Source: Methanoculleus sediminis (GTDB lineage Archaea; Halobacteriota; Methanomicrobia; Methanomicrobiales; Methanoculleaceae). From it: a stretch of 64,000 nucleotides of DNA. Position numbers and translations under genes: made by a program. The notes below the pieces were generated by a model. That model saw only the letters and a list, made by a program, of their open reading frames with translations. It made no database searches and had not been told where the DNA came from. The stretch covers positions 161,033 through 225,032 of the forward strand of contig NZ_JXOJ01000002.1 of the NCBI RefSeq assembly GCF_001017125.1. The letters are read 5' to 3'. This document shows, piece by piece, positions 8,743-17,025 of this stretch (its first letter is position 1; every line of letters begins with the position of its first letter).

Positions 8743-11047
8743 TTCGTCTCGCCGCATCAAGAAGGATCTGCTGCTCTTTCCGCGCTACGGTCTCGCGGAT
8801 GCGGGGGACCGCATCGATATTCGCCGAAACGCTGGAGATGCCGTGCTCGACGAGCCACGTGACCATGTCGGGGTCGGAGCCGGCCTGACCGCAGATGGAG
8901 CACTCGACACCGTTCTCCCGGCAGACGCCGATCGCGTAGTCGATCAGCCGGAGCACGGCAGGGTGTCTGGGCTGGTACATCTCGGCGACGTGCTCGTTGT
9001 TCCGGTCGATGGCGAGCGTGTACTGGATGAGGTCGTTCGTCCCGAAGGAGGCGAACCTGATCCCGGCCCGGATGAAGTCCTCGATCAGGATTGCGCTGCT
9101 CGGGATCTCGATCATGACCCCGAGGGTCGCGTTCTCCACATCGACTCCCCATTCTTTCATCATCGACCGGGCTTCGACGAACTCGCCGGGGTGATTGACC
9201 ATCGGAAACATCACGCCGAGGTTGTTGTAGCCCGCGGCCCAGAGCCTCTTGAAGGCCTCCACCTGCAGGCGGAACTGGTCGGGGCTCCGGAGGTCCCGGC
9301 GGATGCCGCGCCAGCCGAGCATCGGGTTGTGCTCGATCGGCTCGTTCTCGCCGCCTTCCATGTTGCGGAATTCGTCGGTCGGGGCGTCGAGCGTCCTGAC
9401 CCAGACGGGCTTACCCGGAAAGGCATCGAGAACCGTCTTGATCCCGCCGTAGAGTTCGGCGATGAACGTCTCTTCCTCGCCGTGCTCGATGTACCAGCCC
9501 GGAGTCTTCGCGAGGCCGAGGATGAGGTGCTCGATCCGCAGAAGGCCGACGCCGTCCGCTCCGGTTGCGGCGGCCCGCTGTGCGGCTTCGGGCAGGGAGA
9601 CGTTCACCTTGACGAGCGTGCCGGTGATGACCGGGGCGGCCGCTGCCGCCGCCGGTGCAATTGCCGGTGCGGCTGCCGGTGCCGGCGCCTGAACCGCGCC
9701 GTCGTAGATGAGGCCTTTCTCGCCGTCGACGGTGACGATCTGGCCGTCCTTGAGCAACTTCGTCGCCTTCTTGGTTCCTACGACCGCGGGCGTCCCGAGC
9801 TCGCGGCTCACGATGGCCGCGTGGCAGGTCATGCCGCCTTCATCGGTGACGATGGCGCTGACCCGGCGCATTGCCGGCACCATGTCGGGGTTGGTCATCT
9901 TGGTGACCAGGATATCGCCGTCTTTGACGCCGCTCGTGTCCTTGACGTCGCGCACGATGACGACCCGGCCGCTCGCGACGCCGGGCGAAGCACCCTGGCC
10001 TTCGACCAGCACCACGCCGAGCGCGCCTTTCCCCTTCTCCGCCGGTCCGGCGCCGCCGTGCGGGATCTCCGGGCGCTTGATCGTCGTTATCGGCCGGGAC
10101 TGGAGGATGAAGAAGTCATTGCCGACGATCGCCCACTCGACGTCCTGCGGGACGCCGTAATGATCCTCGGCGATCTTGCCGAGCGTGGCGAGGCGCGCCA
10201 CCTCCGCTTCGGAGAGGACCGGGGCGGTGCGCTGTTTCGCGGAGAGGTTGACGGTCTTCGTCCCGTGCTTGCCCTCGGGAACGATCATGATCTCCTTCTC
10301 GGCGATCAGGCGGTCGACGACCCGCTCGGAGCGCAGGTCGAAGACGTAGTTGTCGGGGGAGACGCTCCCCGAGACGACGGCTTCCCCGAGTCCCCAGGAG
10401 CCCTCGACGATCGTCAGGGGCTCGCCGGTGACGGGGTGGGAGGTGAACATGACGCCGGACTTCTCCGAGCCGATGAGTTCCTGCACGACGACGGCGATGT
10501 TCACGCTCCGGTCGTCGAACCCCTGTTTTGCCCGGTAGTAGATGGCGCGCGCGCCGTACAGCGAGGCCCAGCACCGCTGGACCGCGTCAAGAAGGTCGGT
10601 TTCTCCGAGAATATTGAGAAACGTCTCCTGCTGACCGGCAAAACTGGCATCGGGCAGGTCTTCGGCGGTGGCGCTCGACCGGACGGCGACGACCGTTCCG
10701 TCCGCCCCCATCCTGGCATATGCGTCGACGATCTCCTGCCGGATCTGGTCGGGCATCTCGGCGGCGAGGACGATGTCCTGCACTTCACGGGAGACCGATT
10801 CGAGCGCTCCGTTGTCGTCGACGTCCAGACGCTCCAGCCTGCGGAAGAGTTCTTCTTCGATCCCGGTCTCGATAAGAAACCTTCGGAACGCCTGGGCGGT
10901 CACCACAAACGCCTTCGGCACGGGCAGGCCGATGGCCGTCATCTCGCCCAATGAGGCCCCCTTTCCACCTACGGAAATGATATCTTCCTTTTTTATTTCT
11001 TCGAGCCACAGAACGTTGGGCATTTCCTTCATGCTCGCACCACACAT
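8735..11047 (-). CDS. ppsA: Phosphoenolpyruvate synthase
   Basis: Converts pyruvate + ATP to PEP + AMP + Pi, the entry of acetyl units into gluconeogenesis in methanogens. Domain order is an N-terminal ATP-binding PPDK domain (VGGKGASLGEMT), a swivelling phosphohistidine domain with GGMTCHAAIVSRELG, an Ala/Pro-rich linker, and a C-terminal PEP-binding barrel ending with CSICGQAG. A GGTGA sits 7 bases before the ATG at 11047, supporting the full 770 residues; ATG at 11032 is an alternative. First gene of the minus-strand run; divergent from serA. Confidence 0.96.
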   Translation of the reverse strand: MCGASMKEMPNVLWLEEIKKEDIISVGGKGASLGEMTAIGLPVPKAFVVTAQAFRRFLIETGIEEELFRRLERLDVDDNGALESVSREVQDIVLAAEMPDQIRQEIVDAYARMGADGTVVAVRSSATAEDLPDASFAGQQETFLNILGETDLLDAVQRCWASLYGARAIYYRAKQGFDDRSVNIAVVVQELIGSEKSGVMFTSHPVTGEPLTIVEGSWGLGEAVVSGSVSPDNYVFDLRSERVVDRLIAEKEIMIVPEGKHGTKTVNLSAKQRTAPVLSEAEVARLATLGKIAEDHYGVPQDVEWAIVGNDFFILQSRPITTIKRPEIPHGGAGPAEKGKGALGVVLVEGQGASPGVASGRVVIVRDVKDTSGVKDGDILVTKMTNPDMVPAMRRVSAIVTDEGGMTCHAAIVSRELGTPAVVGTKKATKLLKDGQIVTVDGEKGLIYDGAVQAPAPAAAPAIAPAAAAAAPVITGTLVKVNVSLPEAAQRAAATGADGVGLLRIEHLILGLAKTPGWYIEHGEEETFIAELYGGIKTVLDAFPGKPVWVRTLDAPTDEFRNMEGGENEPIEHNPMLGWRGIRRDLRSPDQFRLQVEAFKRLWAAGYNNLGVMFPMVNHPGEFVEARSMMKEWGVDVENATLGVMIEIPSSAILIEDFIRAGIRFASFGTNDLIQYTLAIDRNNEHVAEMYQPRHPAVLRLIDYAIGVCRENGVECSICGQAGSDPDMVTWLVEHGISSVSANIDAVPRIRETVARKEQQILLDAARRNA

Positions 11048-11126
11048 ATACTTCTCACCATCACATAAAAGATTTCGGAGGAAAAAGCATCAATACATAT
11101 GATGTTGAATTAGTATGGGTTGAACC
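11048..11126. promoter_or_regulatory. Divergent promoter region ppsA/serA
   Basis: A 79-bp AT-rich spacer between two divergent genes must carry both promoters. A TATA-like element is plausible around 11090-11105 for serA, but exact sites cannot be fixed by eye. Confidence 0.5.
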
Positions 11127-12710
11127 GTGAAATATAGAGTGCTGGTCAGCGACCCGCTGGCAGAGGAAGGGATCGACATCCTGAAGGAATTCTGCGATGT
11201 GGATGTCAACACCGGGCTGACCGAGGATCAGCTTGTTGCTATTATCGGAGACTACGATGCCCTGCTGGTGCGCTCGGGGACCGAGGTGACGGCGCGGGTC
11301 ATCGACGCGGGAGCAAAACTCAAGTTCATCGGCCGTGCCGGCGCCGGGGTCGACAATATCGATACGGAAGCGGCGACGAGGAGAGGCATCATCGTTGCGA
11401 ATGCTCCCGAGGGAAACACTCTCGCGGCCACGGAGCACACGATGGCGATGATGCTCTCGCTCGCGCGCAATATCCCCCAGGCGACTGCGTCCCTCAAGAA
11501 GGGCGAGTGGAAACGTTCGAAGTTCATGGGCGTCGAGCTCAACGACAAGATCCTCGGCATCATGGGATTCGGGCGTATCGGGCGCGAGGTGGCGAAGCGT
11601 GCACAGGCAATGCAGATGAAGTGCATCGCCTACGACCCGTTCATCACCCAGGAGCGGGCCGCAAGCCTCGGCGTGGAGATGGTGCCGCTCGACGAACTCT
11701 TCCGGAGGGCGGACGTGATCACCGTCCACACCCCGCTGATCAAGGAGACGCGCCACGTCATCAATACCGAGACGATCGCGACGATGAGGGACGGCGTCCG
11801 GCTGATCAACTGCGCCCGCGGCGGGATCATCGACGAGAAGGCGCTCGCGGATGCGGTTGCGAGCGGCAAAGTCGCCGGTGCGGCGCTGGACGTCTTCGAG
11901 AACGAGCCGCCGACGGACTCCCCGCTTCTCGGGCTCGATAAGGTGATCGTCACCCCGCACCTCGGGGCGAGCACGGTCGAGGCGCAGAAGAACGTCGCGG
12001 TCTCGGTGGCGAACCAGTGCATCAGCGTTCTATCGGGCGGCCCGGCGAAGTACGTGGTGAACGCGCCGATGATCCCGGCGGAGCAGCAGGCGCTGGTCGA
12101 GCCCTACGCGATGCTCGCGCAGAAGATGGGCAGCCTCCTCATCCAGCTCGTCGAAGGGCGGCTCGAATCGCTCGAGATCACCTACGGCGGCGAGGCTGCG
12201 GGGCTTCCGAACACGAAGTTCGTCACCCGCGTCATCCTGAAAGGCATGCTCGACCCGATCCTGCAGGTGCCGGCCAATATCGTGAACGCCGAGTTCGTGG
12301 CAAAGGAGCGCGGCATCCGGATGAGCGAGACGACGACCGAGGAAGCGCAGGGGTTCAAGAACATCATCACCATCACCGCGAAGACCGACAGGATGACGGA
12401 GACGGTGAGCGGGAGCGTCTCGGGCCCGAACCGCGCGCGGATCGTGAGCATCGGCGGCTACATGACCGACCTGACCCCGACCGGCCACGTGGTCATCTCC
12501 CGCCACACCGACAAGCCGGGCGTCATCGGCAAGGCCGCGACGATCCTCGGCCGGGCGAACGTGAACATCGCGGGGATGCAGGTCGGGCGCCACAAGCCCG
12601 GCGAAGAGGCGCTGATGGTCCTCACCGTCGATTCTGCGGTGCCGGCCGATGCGATGAACGAGATCAAGAAGATCGACGGCATCCACACGGCAAAGCACGC
12701 CGAGATCTGA
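11127..12710 (+). CDS. serA: D-3-phosphoglycerate dehydrogenase
   Basis: First step of serine synthesis, NAD-dependent oxidation of 3-phosphoglycerate. This is the long form (527 residues): substrate and nucleotide-binding domains with GIMGFGRIGREVAKRA as dinucleotide fold and the catalytic Arg/Glu/His set (NCARGGIID; PHLGAST), an intervening ASB domain, and a C-terminal ACT domain (HTDKPGVIGKAATILG) for serine feedback. The start is GTG. A seven-T run at 12732 probably ends transcription. Confidence 0.96.
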   Translation: MKYRVLVSDPLAEEGIDILKEFCDVDVNTGLTEDQLVAIIGDYDALLVRSGTEVTARVIDAGAKLKFIGRAGAGVDNIDTEAATRRGIIVANAPEGNTLAATEHTMAMMLSLARNIPQATASLKKGEWKRSKFMGVELNDKILGIMGFGRIGREVAKRAQAMQMKCIAYDPFITQERAASLGVEMVPLDELFRRADVITVHTPLIKETRHVINTETIATMRDGVRLINCARGGIIDEKALADAVASGKVAGAALDVFENEPPTDSPLLGLDKVIVTPHLGASTVEAQKNVAVSVANQCISVLSGGPAKYVVNAPMIPAEQQALVEPYAMLAQKMGSLLIQLVEGRLESLEITYGGEAAGLPNTKFVTRVILKGMLDPILQVPANIVNAEFVAKERGIRMSETTTEEAQGFKNIITITAKTDRMTETVSGSVSGPNRARIVSIGGYMTDLTPTGHVVISRHTDKPGVIGKAATILGRANVNIAGMQVGRHKPGEEALMVLTVDSAVPADAMNEIKKIDGIHTAKHAEI

Positions 12711-12731
12711 TCGGTCGGATCATCACCTCAA

Positions 12732-12738
12732 TTTTTTT
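12732..12738 (+). terminator. Oligo-T terminator after serA
   Basis: A run of seven T begins 22 bases beyond the serA stop, followed by an imperfect inverted repeat (CCGCAT and ATGCGG). Confidence 0.5.
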
Positions 12739-12802
12739 CACCGCATGCCGGCCTCCGATGCGGCGGAGCCGGGACGGGGCGGTTTTTGGCGCGTGACAAT
12801 AA

Positions 12803-12810
12803 TTTTATAC
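12803..12810 (+). promoter_or_regulatory. TATA box of tRNA-Val
   Basis: TTTTATAC lies 37 bp upstream of the tRNA 5' end in otherwise GC-rich DNA, a reasonable distance for an archaeal box A with a short 5' leader. Confidence 0.6.
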
Positions 12811-12846
12811 CCGGAGCACCAACCTTATTGATCGTCGGGCAGACAC

Positions 12847-12920
12847 GGGCTCGTGGTCTAGCTGGTTATGACGTCGCCTTGACATGGCGGAGGTCCTGAG
12901 TTCGAATCTCAGCGAGCCCA
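12847..12920 (+). tRNA. tRNA-Val (anticodon GAC)
   Basis: A cloverleaf can be folded: acceptor GGGCTCG pairs with CGAGCCC, the anticodon stem TCGCC/GGCGG closes the loop TTGACAT with anticodon GAC, and the T arm is CTGAG-TTCGAAT-CTCAG. The discriminator base is A at 12920. The CCA end is not encoded (TCA follows), as often in archaea. No intron is seen. Confidence 0.95.
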
Positions 12921-13173
12921 TCACTGTTTTTGCGAAAATTTACTTCTAAATGGTTCTTTCCGGAGACAATATTCCGGAAGAGGCCGTCGATGAATCGGGA
13001 GATATTTCTCACGTTTTCATGCAGGTAATCGTACACTTCCCATGAGAGTGTGATGTGTAATCTCGGACTACTGCGTTTCTTTTCGCGGCAGGCGTCGGGG
13101 GATCGGGACCAGCGCCGTACGCATCTTCAGAAAAAATCGACAGACCTATTATACCGGTATCAAAGTAGAAAGC

Positions 13174-14250
13174 ATGCCTTACTCGTTCACCCGGAAGATA
13201 ACGGGCATCTTCTTCAGGACGACAGATACGTTCCGGGAGCTCGAAGAAGAGCATCTCGCACCCGCGCTCTTCCACTTCCTCAAACTCACGGCCCTCTTCT
13301 CCCTGCTGATGACCGCCACGCTCTACACCCTCCCCGGCATGCCGATTGCGACGAGGTGGTCGCTGGCCGCCCAGGCCCTCCGGCCCCAGGACTTCTTCGT
13401 GGTCCTGCTCGTCGCGACCGTCATGATGCCGCTCGCCATCGGCGTATGGCTCCATATATGGGTCTACATCTTCGGGGGACGGAGAGGGATCGGGCAGACC
13501 CTCAAGGCGGCGATGTACTCCTACACCCCGTTCTACATCATCGCCTGGATCCCGATCCTCGGGCTCTTAGGCGGAGCGGCCTCGACGCTCTATCCCCAGT
13601 ACGTCGGGATCAGGGAACTCCACCACGTCTCGACGAAGAGAGCCGCCGGTGCCGTCTGCGCCGCAGCGTTCCTGCCTGTCGTTGCAGTCTTCGGGATTAT
13701 CACCCTCCTGCTCGCTGCACCCGCCTCAATGGTCACCGCTCCCACGAGCGGGAACGGAACACTGGTTCTCCCCGACAGTCCGTACCTGCTCGAGCGTTCG
13801 GAACTCCCCGGGAACATCATCATCTATACCGCAAACGAGATCGAGAGCGGGCTCATCATGCGGAGAGCAAAAGACTACGGCTGCTTGAAGGAGTACTCGA
13901 TGATGTACGCAACGGAGAAACCGTCTCCTCCGACCACGAGGAATATCCGGCACTTCGTCATGATCTTCCCCCCGGGCAACGCAGCAAAGATGGTGCAGGC
14001 CGACGAGAACTACTACCGGGGGCTGGTGCCGCCGCGAAACGCCGAAGAGCTGCCGGCGCCCGACATCGGCGACCGCTGCATCAGCTACAGGACACCGGGC
14101 ACGGGTTCGGGATCGGGCGAGGCATACGAGAGTTACTGCATCATATTCACGAAAGGCGATGTCTACGAGAGGTTCTTCACCTACGGACCATCCCCTGATT
14201 ACGAACTCTTAAAGGACCTTGCCGAACGTGCCGCGGCAAAGATCCCCTAA
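13174..14250 (+). CDS. Yip1-domain membrane protein
   Basis: A 358-residue protein with about five hydrophobic segments between residues 30 and 190, of the Yip1/DUF1282 type (VWLHIWVYIFGGRRGIGQTL followed by YSYTPFYIIAWIP). A C-terminal soluble region of about 160 residues has no recognised fold. Function in archaea is unknown. The preceding 12921-13173 holds no gene. It appears monocistronic. Confidence 0.75.
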   Translation: MPYSFTRKITGIFFRTTDTFRELEEEHLAPALFHFLKLTALFSLLMTATLYTLPGMPIATRWSLAAQALRPQDFFVVLLVATVMMPLAIGVWLHIWVYIFGGRRGIGQTLKAAMYSYTPFYIIAWIPILGLLGGAASTLYPQYVGIRELHHVSTKRAAGAVCAAAFLPVVAVFGIITLLLAAPASMVTAPTSGNGTLVLPDSPYLLERSELPGNIIIYTANEIESGLIMRRAKDYGCLKEYSMMYATEKPSPPTTRNIRHFVMIFPPGNAAKMVQADENYYRGLVPPRNAEELPAPDIGDRCISYRTPGTGSGSGEAYESYCIIFTKGDVYERFFTYGPSPDYELLKDLAERAAAKIP

Positions 14251-14339
14251 CACTCGAAGCCGCACCTGGCGATTTGCAACCTGTATGAGCACTAAAACAG
14301 TACGTTCGATCTTCGGGAGACGCACGCGGCCTCGGACGG

Positions 14340-14602
14340 GGAGGGGGTTCTCCCCCTTCAAAGCCTAACGGCTTCTCATGCTCTGTTCCGTCGGAACATC
14401 GCACCTCGCACCTAGCGGTGCTCGAGCTCGCTTCGCCCCCCTCGAAATTCGTCACGTTTCTCAAACTCCCGTCCGAAACCCATTGGGTTTCTCAAGCTCC
14501 GGCCCAGCGGGCCATCGCATCCTACGGACAGTCGTTCTCCGGAGCATCGCACCTCGCACCTAGCGGTGCTCAGGCTCGCTTCGCTCGCACTCCCCGACGA
14601 CC
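14340..14602. repeat. Block of short hairpins with variable stems and near-constant linkers
   Basis: Non-coding stretch filling most of the 351-bp gap between the Yip1 and AHSA1 genes. Inverted repeats with short loops occur one after another: AAGCC/GGCTT (loop TAAC), TGTTCC/GGAACA (loop GTC), GCACC/GGTGC (loop TAGC, twice), AAACCC/GGGTTT (loop ATT), GGCCC/GGGCC (loop AGC). Each is followed by one of two linker types, roughly TCAAGCTC or CATCGCAC. The stems differ in sequence yet stay paired. The block lies at the 3' ends of two convergent genes. Confidence 0.7.
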
Positions 14603-15166
14603 CTACTTCTGCAGCCGTTCCAGGAGTTCATCCAGGCGGGAGAAGGTGTCCTTCATGCCTTCCTCCATATCGGACTCCATCATCCCGTCGCGGTCCTCTA
14701 CCGAGAGAAAGACCGACTGACCGGTGAATTTCGTCCGGTTGCCGGGCAGTTCCTCGAACTTCGCCACATCCAGGACGGCGTGGCCGGACTCCGGGAGCCC
14801 CTCGAACTCGAAGGTCTGGATGATCCGCTCGGGAGGAGTCAGATCGTGATTCACCCCGTGGAACCCGTACTCGTTCCCCTCCTCGTCCGTCTGAACATAC
14901 CGCCAGCTGCCCCCGTTCCGCGACTCGAACGTCTCTATCCTCGTAGAAAGACCCCGCGGGCCGATCCACTGCCTGAAGAGTTCCGGATCGGTGTAGGCCC
15001 GAAAGACCAGTTCTCGCGGGGCGTCGAACTCCCGGACGACGAAAACCTCCTGCTTTCCCGGTTCTGCAGTGATCCGGATAGGATTCCTCTCCCTGTGAGT
15101 CTGTCCACCCTCGATCGTGCCGCGGCCGGCGGCCTGCTCTTCGCTCTTCTGGAGTTCCTGTGCCAT
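14603..15166 (-). CDS. AHSA1/SRPBCC-fold protein
   Basis: START-like fold of the Aha1/CalC group: [20 protein letters not shown], then [10 protein letters not shown] and [15 protein letters not shown] are typical. It is probably a cytosolic ligand-binding or stress protein; the ligand is unknown. The N-terminal 40 residues are charged and Gln-rich. The ATG at 15166 is 9 bases after AAGGAG and gives 187 residues; the open frame extends to 15187. Confidence 0.85.
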   Translation of the reverse strand: MAQELQKSEEQAAGRGTIEGGQTHRERNPIRITAEPGKQEVFVVREFDAPRELVFRAYTDPELFRQWIGPRGLSTRIETFESRNGGSWRYVQTDEEGNEYGFHGVNHDLTPPERIIQTFEFEGLPESGHAVLDVAKFEELPGNRTKFTGQSVFLSVEDRDGMMESDMEEGMKDTFSRLDELLERLQK

Positions 15167-15325
15167 TCTGCCCATCTCCTTTCGCATCCCCGGGGGTCCT
15201 CATCTTTTTATAGATTATCGGCCGTGCTGCAGAACGCCACCGTGAGCGGCCGCGAACGATCGGGGCCTCCTCCAGGGGCGAGATCGTGCGGCGAACCCGA
15301 CGGTGTCGGATTTAAGGCACACTCT

Positions 15326-16453
15326 TCACTGCAGCGGCCTCCGCCGCACCCGCGACCCCCCGAGCAGCCACCCGGCATACGGGACGCCGGAGAGGACCCG
15401 CACCACCGTATAACTCGCGAGCACCGCCGCCGCAAAGACCGCCGGGTAGGTCTCCCAGTCCGCCCACGAAAGCCCCGTGAGGGAGGCCCAGAGACCCGCA
15501 ACGGCCGCGATGAACAGGGGGTGGACGAGGTATATCCCATAGGAGTGCTCCCCGAAGGACCGGAGGGCACCTGCAGGACGGCCCCCTCTCTCCTCCAGCC
15601 GCCAGGCCGCGAGGACGAGCGCGGCGATGGCGGGGACGTAGTAGAACGGCTCCAGGATCCGATAGATGCAGAAGACCGCGAGAGTCGCGCCGGAGATACT
15701 CCCGTAGCGGAGCACGGCCGACGCCCACATGCTGCCGATGAGGAGGGCGCCCGCACCGGCCGCGGTGATGACCCACGCCGCCGGGAGAGAGCGGAGCGCC
15801 GAGCCGCAGCGCTCCGTATGTCGGGCGGCGTGGATCCCGAGGACGAAGTAGAGGAGGTGCGACGGAAAGAGGCGGATCAGCACCGTGTACCACTCGGTGC
15901 CCGCGAACGCTCCTGCAAGGTGGGCGCCCGCGTTCCAGAGAATCTGGACGAAGAGGAGGGCGAGGAGGAGAAAGAGCGCCGCCCCGCCCCGGTCGAACCG
16001 GTCGTAGCCTCTCGCGATCAGCGGGAAGACGAGGTAGAGCTGGATGATCAGCACGAAGAACCAGAGGTGGTAGGCGGCGGTCCCGAGGAGGAGGGCCTCC
16101 ACCACCCTCCCGGGCGCAGGCACGCCGGCGAACCCGATCGTCCCCTCGACCGTCACCATGAGGTAGAGCGCGGTGAAGAAGAGGTAGGGAAGGAGGATCG
16201 TCTTCGCCCGGCGCCGGTAGAACTCCCAAAGCGAGTAATCGCCGAAATACCGTGCCGCGAGCACCCAGCCGGATATAAAGACGAAGACCGGCACCGCGAA
16301 GTGAGCGGCGACGTAGACGAAGACGTTGACGAGGGCGAGCAGGTTCACTTCGGGGATCCGGTTGAAGTTCATCGAGACGTGGACGGCGATCACGGCAAGG
16401 GCGGCAAACCCCCGCAGATACTCGACCTCCCGGAACCAGACCACCGCAGCCAC
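15326..16453 (-). CDS. Acyltransferase-3 family membrane protein
   Basis: About ten transmembrane segments in 375 residues, with the family N-terminus (EYLRGFAALAVIAVHVSMNF, containing the conserved R-x10-H spacing) and a C-terminal YGIYLVHPLF motif. Members O- or N-acetylate glycans or lipids at the membrane. A role in cell-surface sugar modification is an inference. It is divergent from the PPC/DUF296 gene. Confidence 0.9.
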   Translation of the reverse strand: MAAVVWFREVEYLRGFAALAVIAVHVSMNFNRIPEVNLLALVNVFVYVAAHFAVPVFVFISGWVLAARYFGDYSLWEFYRRRAKTILLPYLFFTALYLMVTVEGTIGFAGVPAPGRVVEALLLGTAAYHLWFFVLIIQLYLVFPLIARGYDRFDRGGAALFLLLALLFVQILWNAGAHLAGAFAGTEWYTVLIRLFPSHLLYFVLGIHAARHTERCGSALRSLPAAWVITAAGAGALLIGSMWASAVLRYGSISGATLAVFCIYRILEPFYYVPAIAALVLAAWRLEERGGRPAGALRSFGEHSYGIYLVHPLFIAAVAGLWASLTGLSWADWETYPAVFAAAVLASYTVVRVLSGVPYAGWLLGGSRVRRRPLQ

Positions 16454-16575
16454 ACCTCTCTCTATCGCCCGCAGGACACTGGATCATTGCAGGCCGGGTA
16501 TATAACTGCCCGCACATGCAGGCGGGTCAAGCACTAATAATACCCGGAGGTACCATCTATCAGGAGAGTGAGTCC

Positions 16576-17025
16576 ATGCAGTACTCGGAAGGGCAGGTCG
16601 GCAGGATCTTTACCGTCCGGATAGACGACGGAGAAGACTTTCTCCGCGAGATCCAGCGGTTTGTCACGGCAATGAACATCAGGTGCGGCACGATCCAGTT
16701 CCTCGGCGCCGTCCGGTCGGCGAAGATCGTGACGGGGCCGAAAGAGCCGGTCATCCCGCCGTCCCCTCGGGGCGAAGAGATATTCGGGGGCTGGGAACTC
16801 CTCGGGTTCGCGACCATCTACCCGGGAGAGGACGGGCCGTCCATCCACCTTCACGCGGCGGCGGGGAAGGGGATACGATCGCTCGCCGGGTGCCTCCGGG
16901 AGAAGGCGGAGGTTTACCTGGTGATCGAAGCGATCGTCACGGAGTTCGTCGGTATCGTCGCAAAACGGCTCCCCGACGAGAAGACCGGCGTCAACCTCCC
17001 GGTCTTCGACCGGATGCTCCCATGA
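16576..17025 (+). CDS. PPC/DUF296-domain DNA-binding-type protein
   Basis: A 149-residue single-domain protein of the plants-and-prokaryotes-conserved (PPC, DUF296) family: FTVRIDDGEDFLREIQRF near the start, CGTIQFLGAV, and IHLHAAAGKG with the conserved His pair. Archaeal members are small trimeric proteins of unclear role, possibly DNA- or metal-binding. GGAG lies before the ATG at 16576. Its stop overlaps the next ATG (ATGA), so it is translationally coupled to the YgiQ-type enzyme. Confidence 0.88.
   Translation: MQYSEGQVGRIFTVRIDDGEDFLREIQRFVTAMNIRCGTIQFLGAVRSAKIVTGPKEPVIPPSPRGEEIFGGWELLGFATIYPGEDGPSIHLHAAAGKGIRSLAGCLREKAEVYLVIEAIVTEFVGIVAKRLPDEKTGVNLPVFDRMLP

Noticed and set aside
8843-10954. 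703-codon plus-strand frame over ppsA
   Set aside because: It mirrors the ppsA coding sequence, has no motif or own start signal, and its composition is that of an antisense frame.
12921-13173. Second tRNA or small RNA after tRNA-Val
   Set aside because: No second cloverleaf or stable conserved stem could be found by eye; only T-runs and ordinary spacer are present.
14780-16537. 585-codon plus-strand frame across the AHSA1 and acyltransferase genes
   Set aside because: Both minus-strand genes have strong family motifs and ribosome-binding sites; the plus frame is Arg/Glu/Gly-rich noise.
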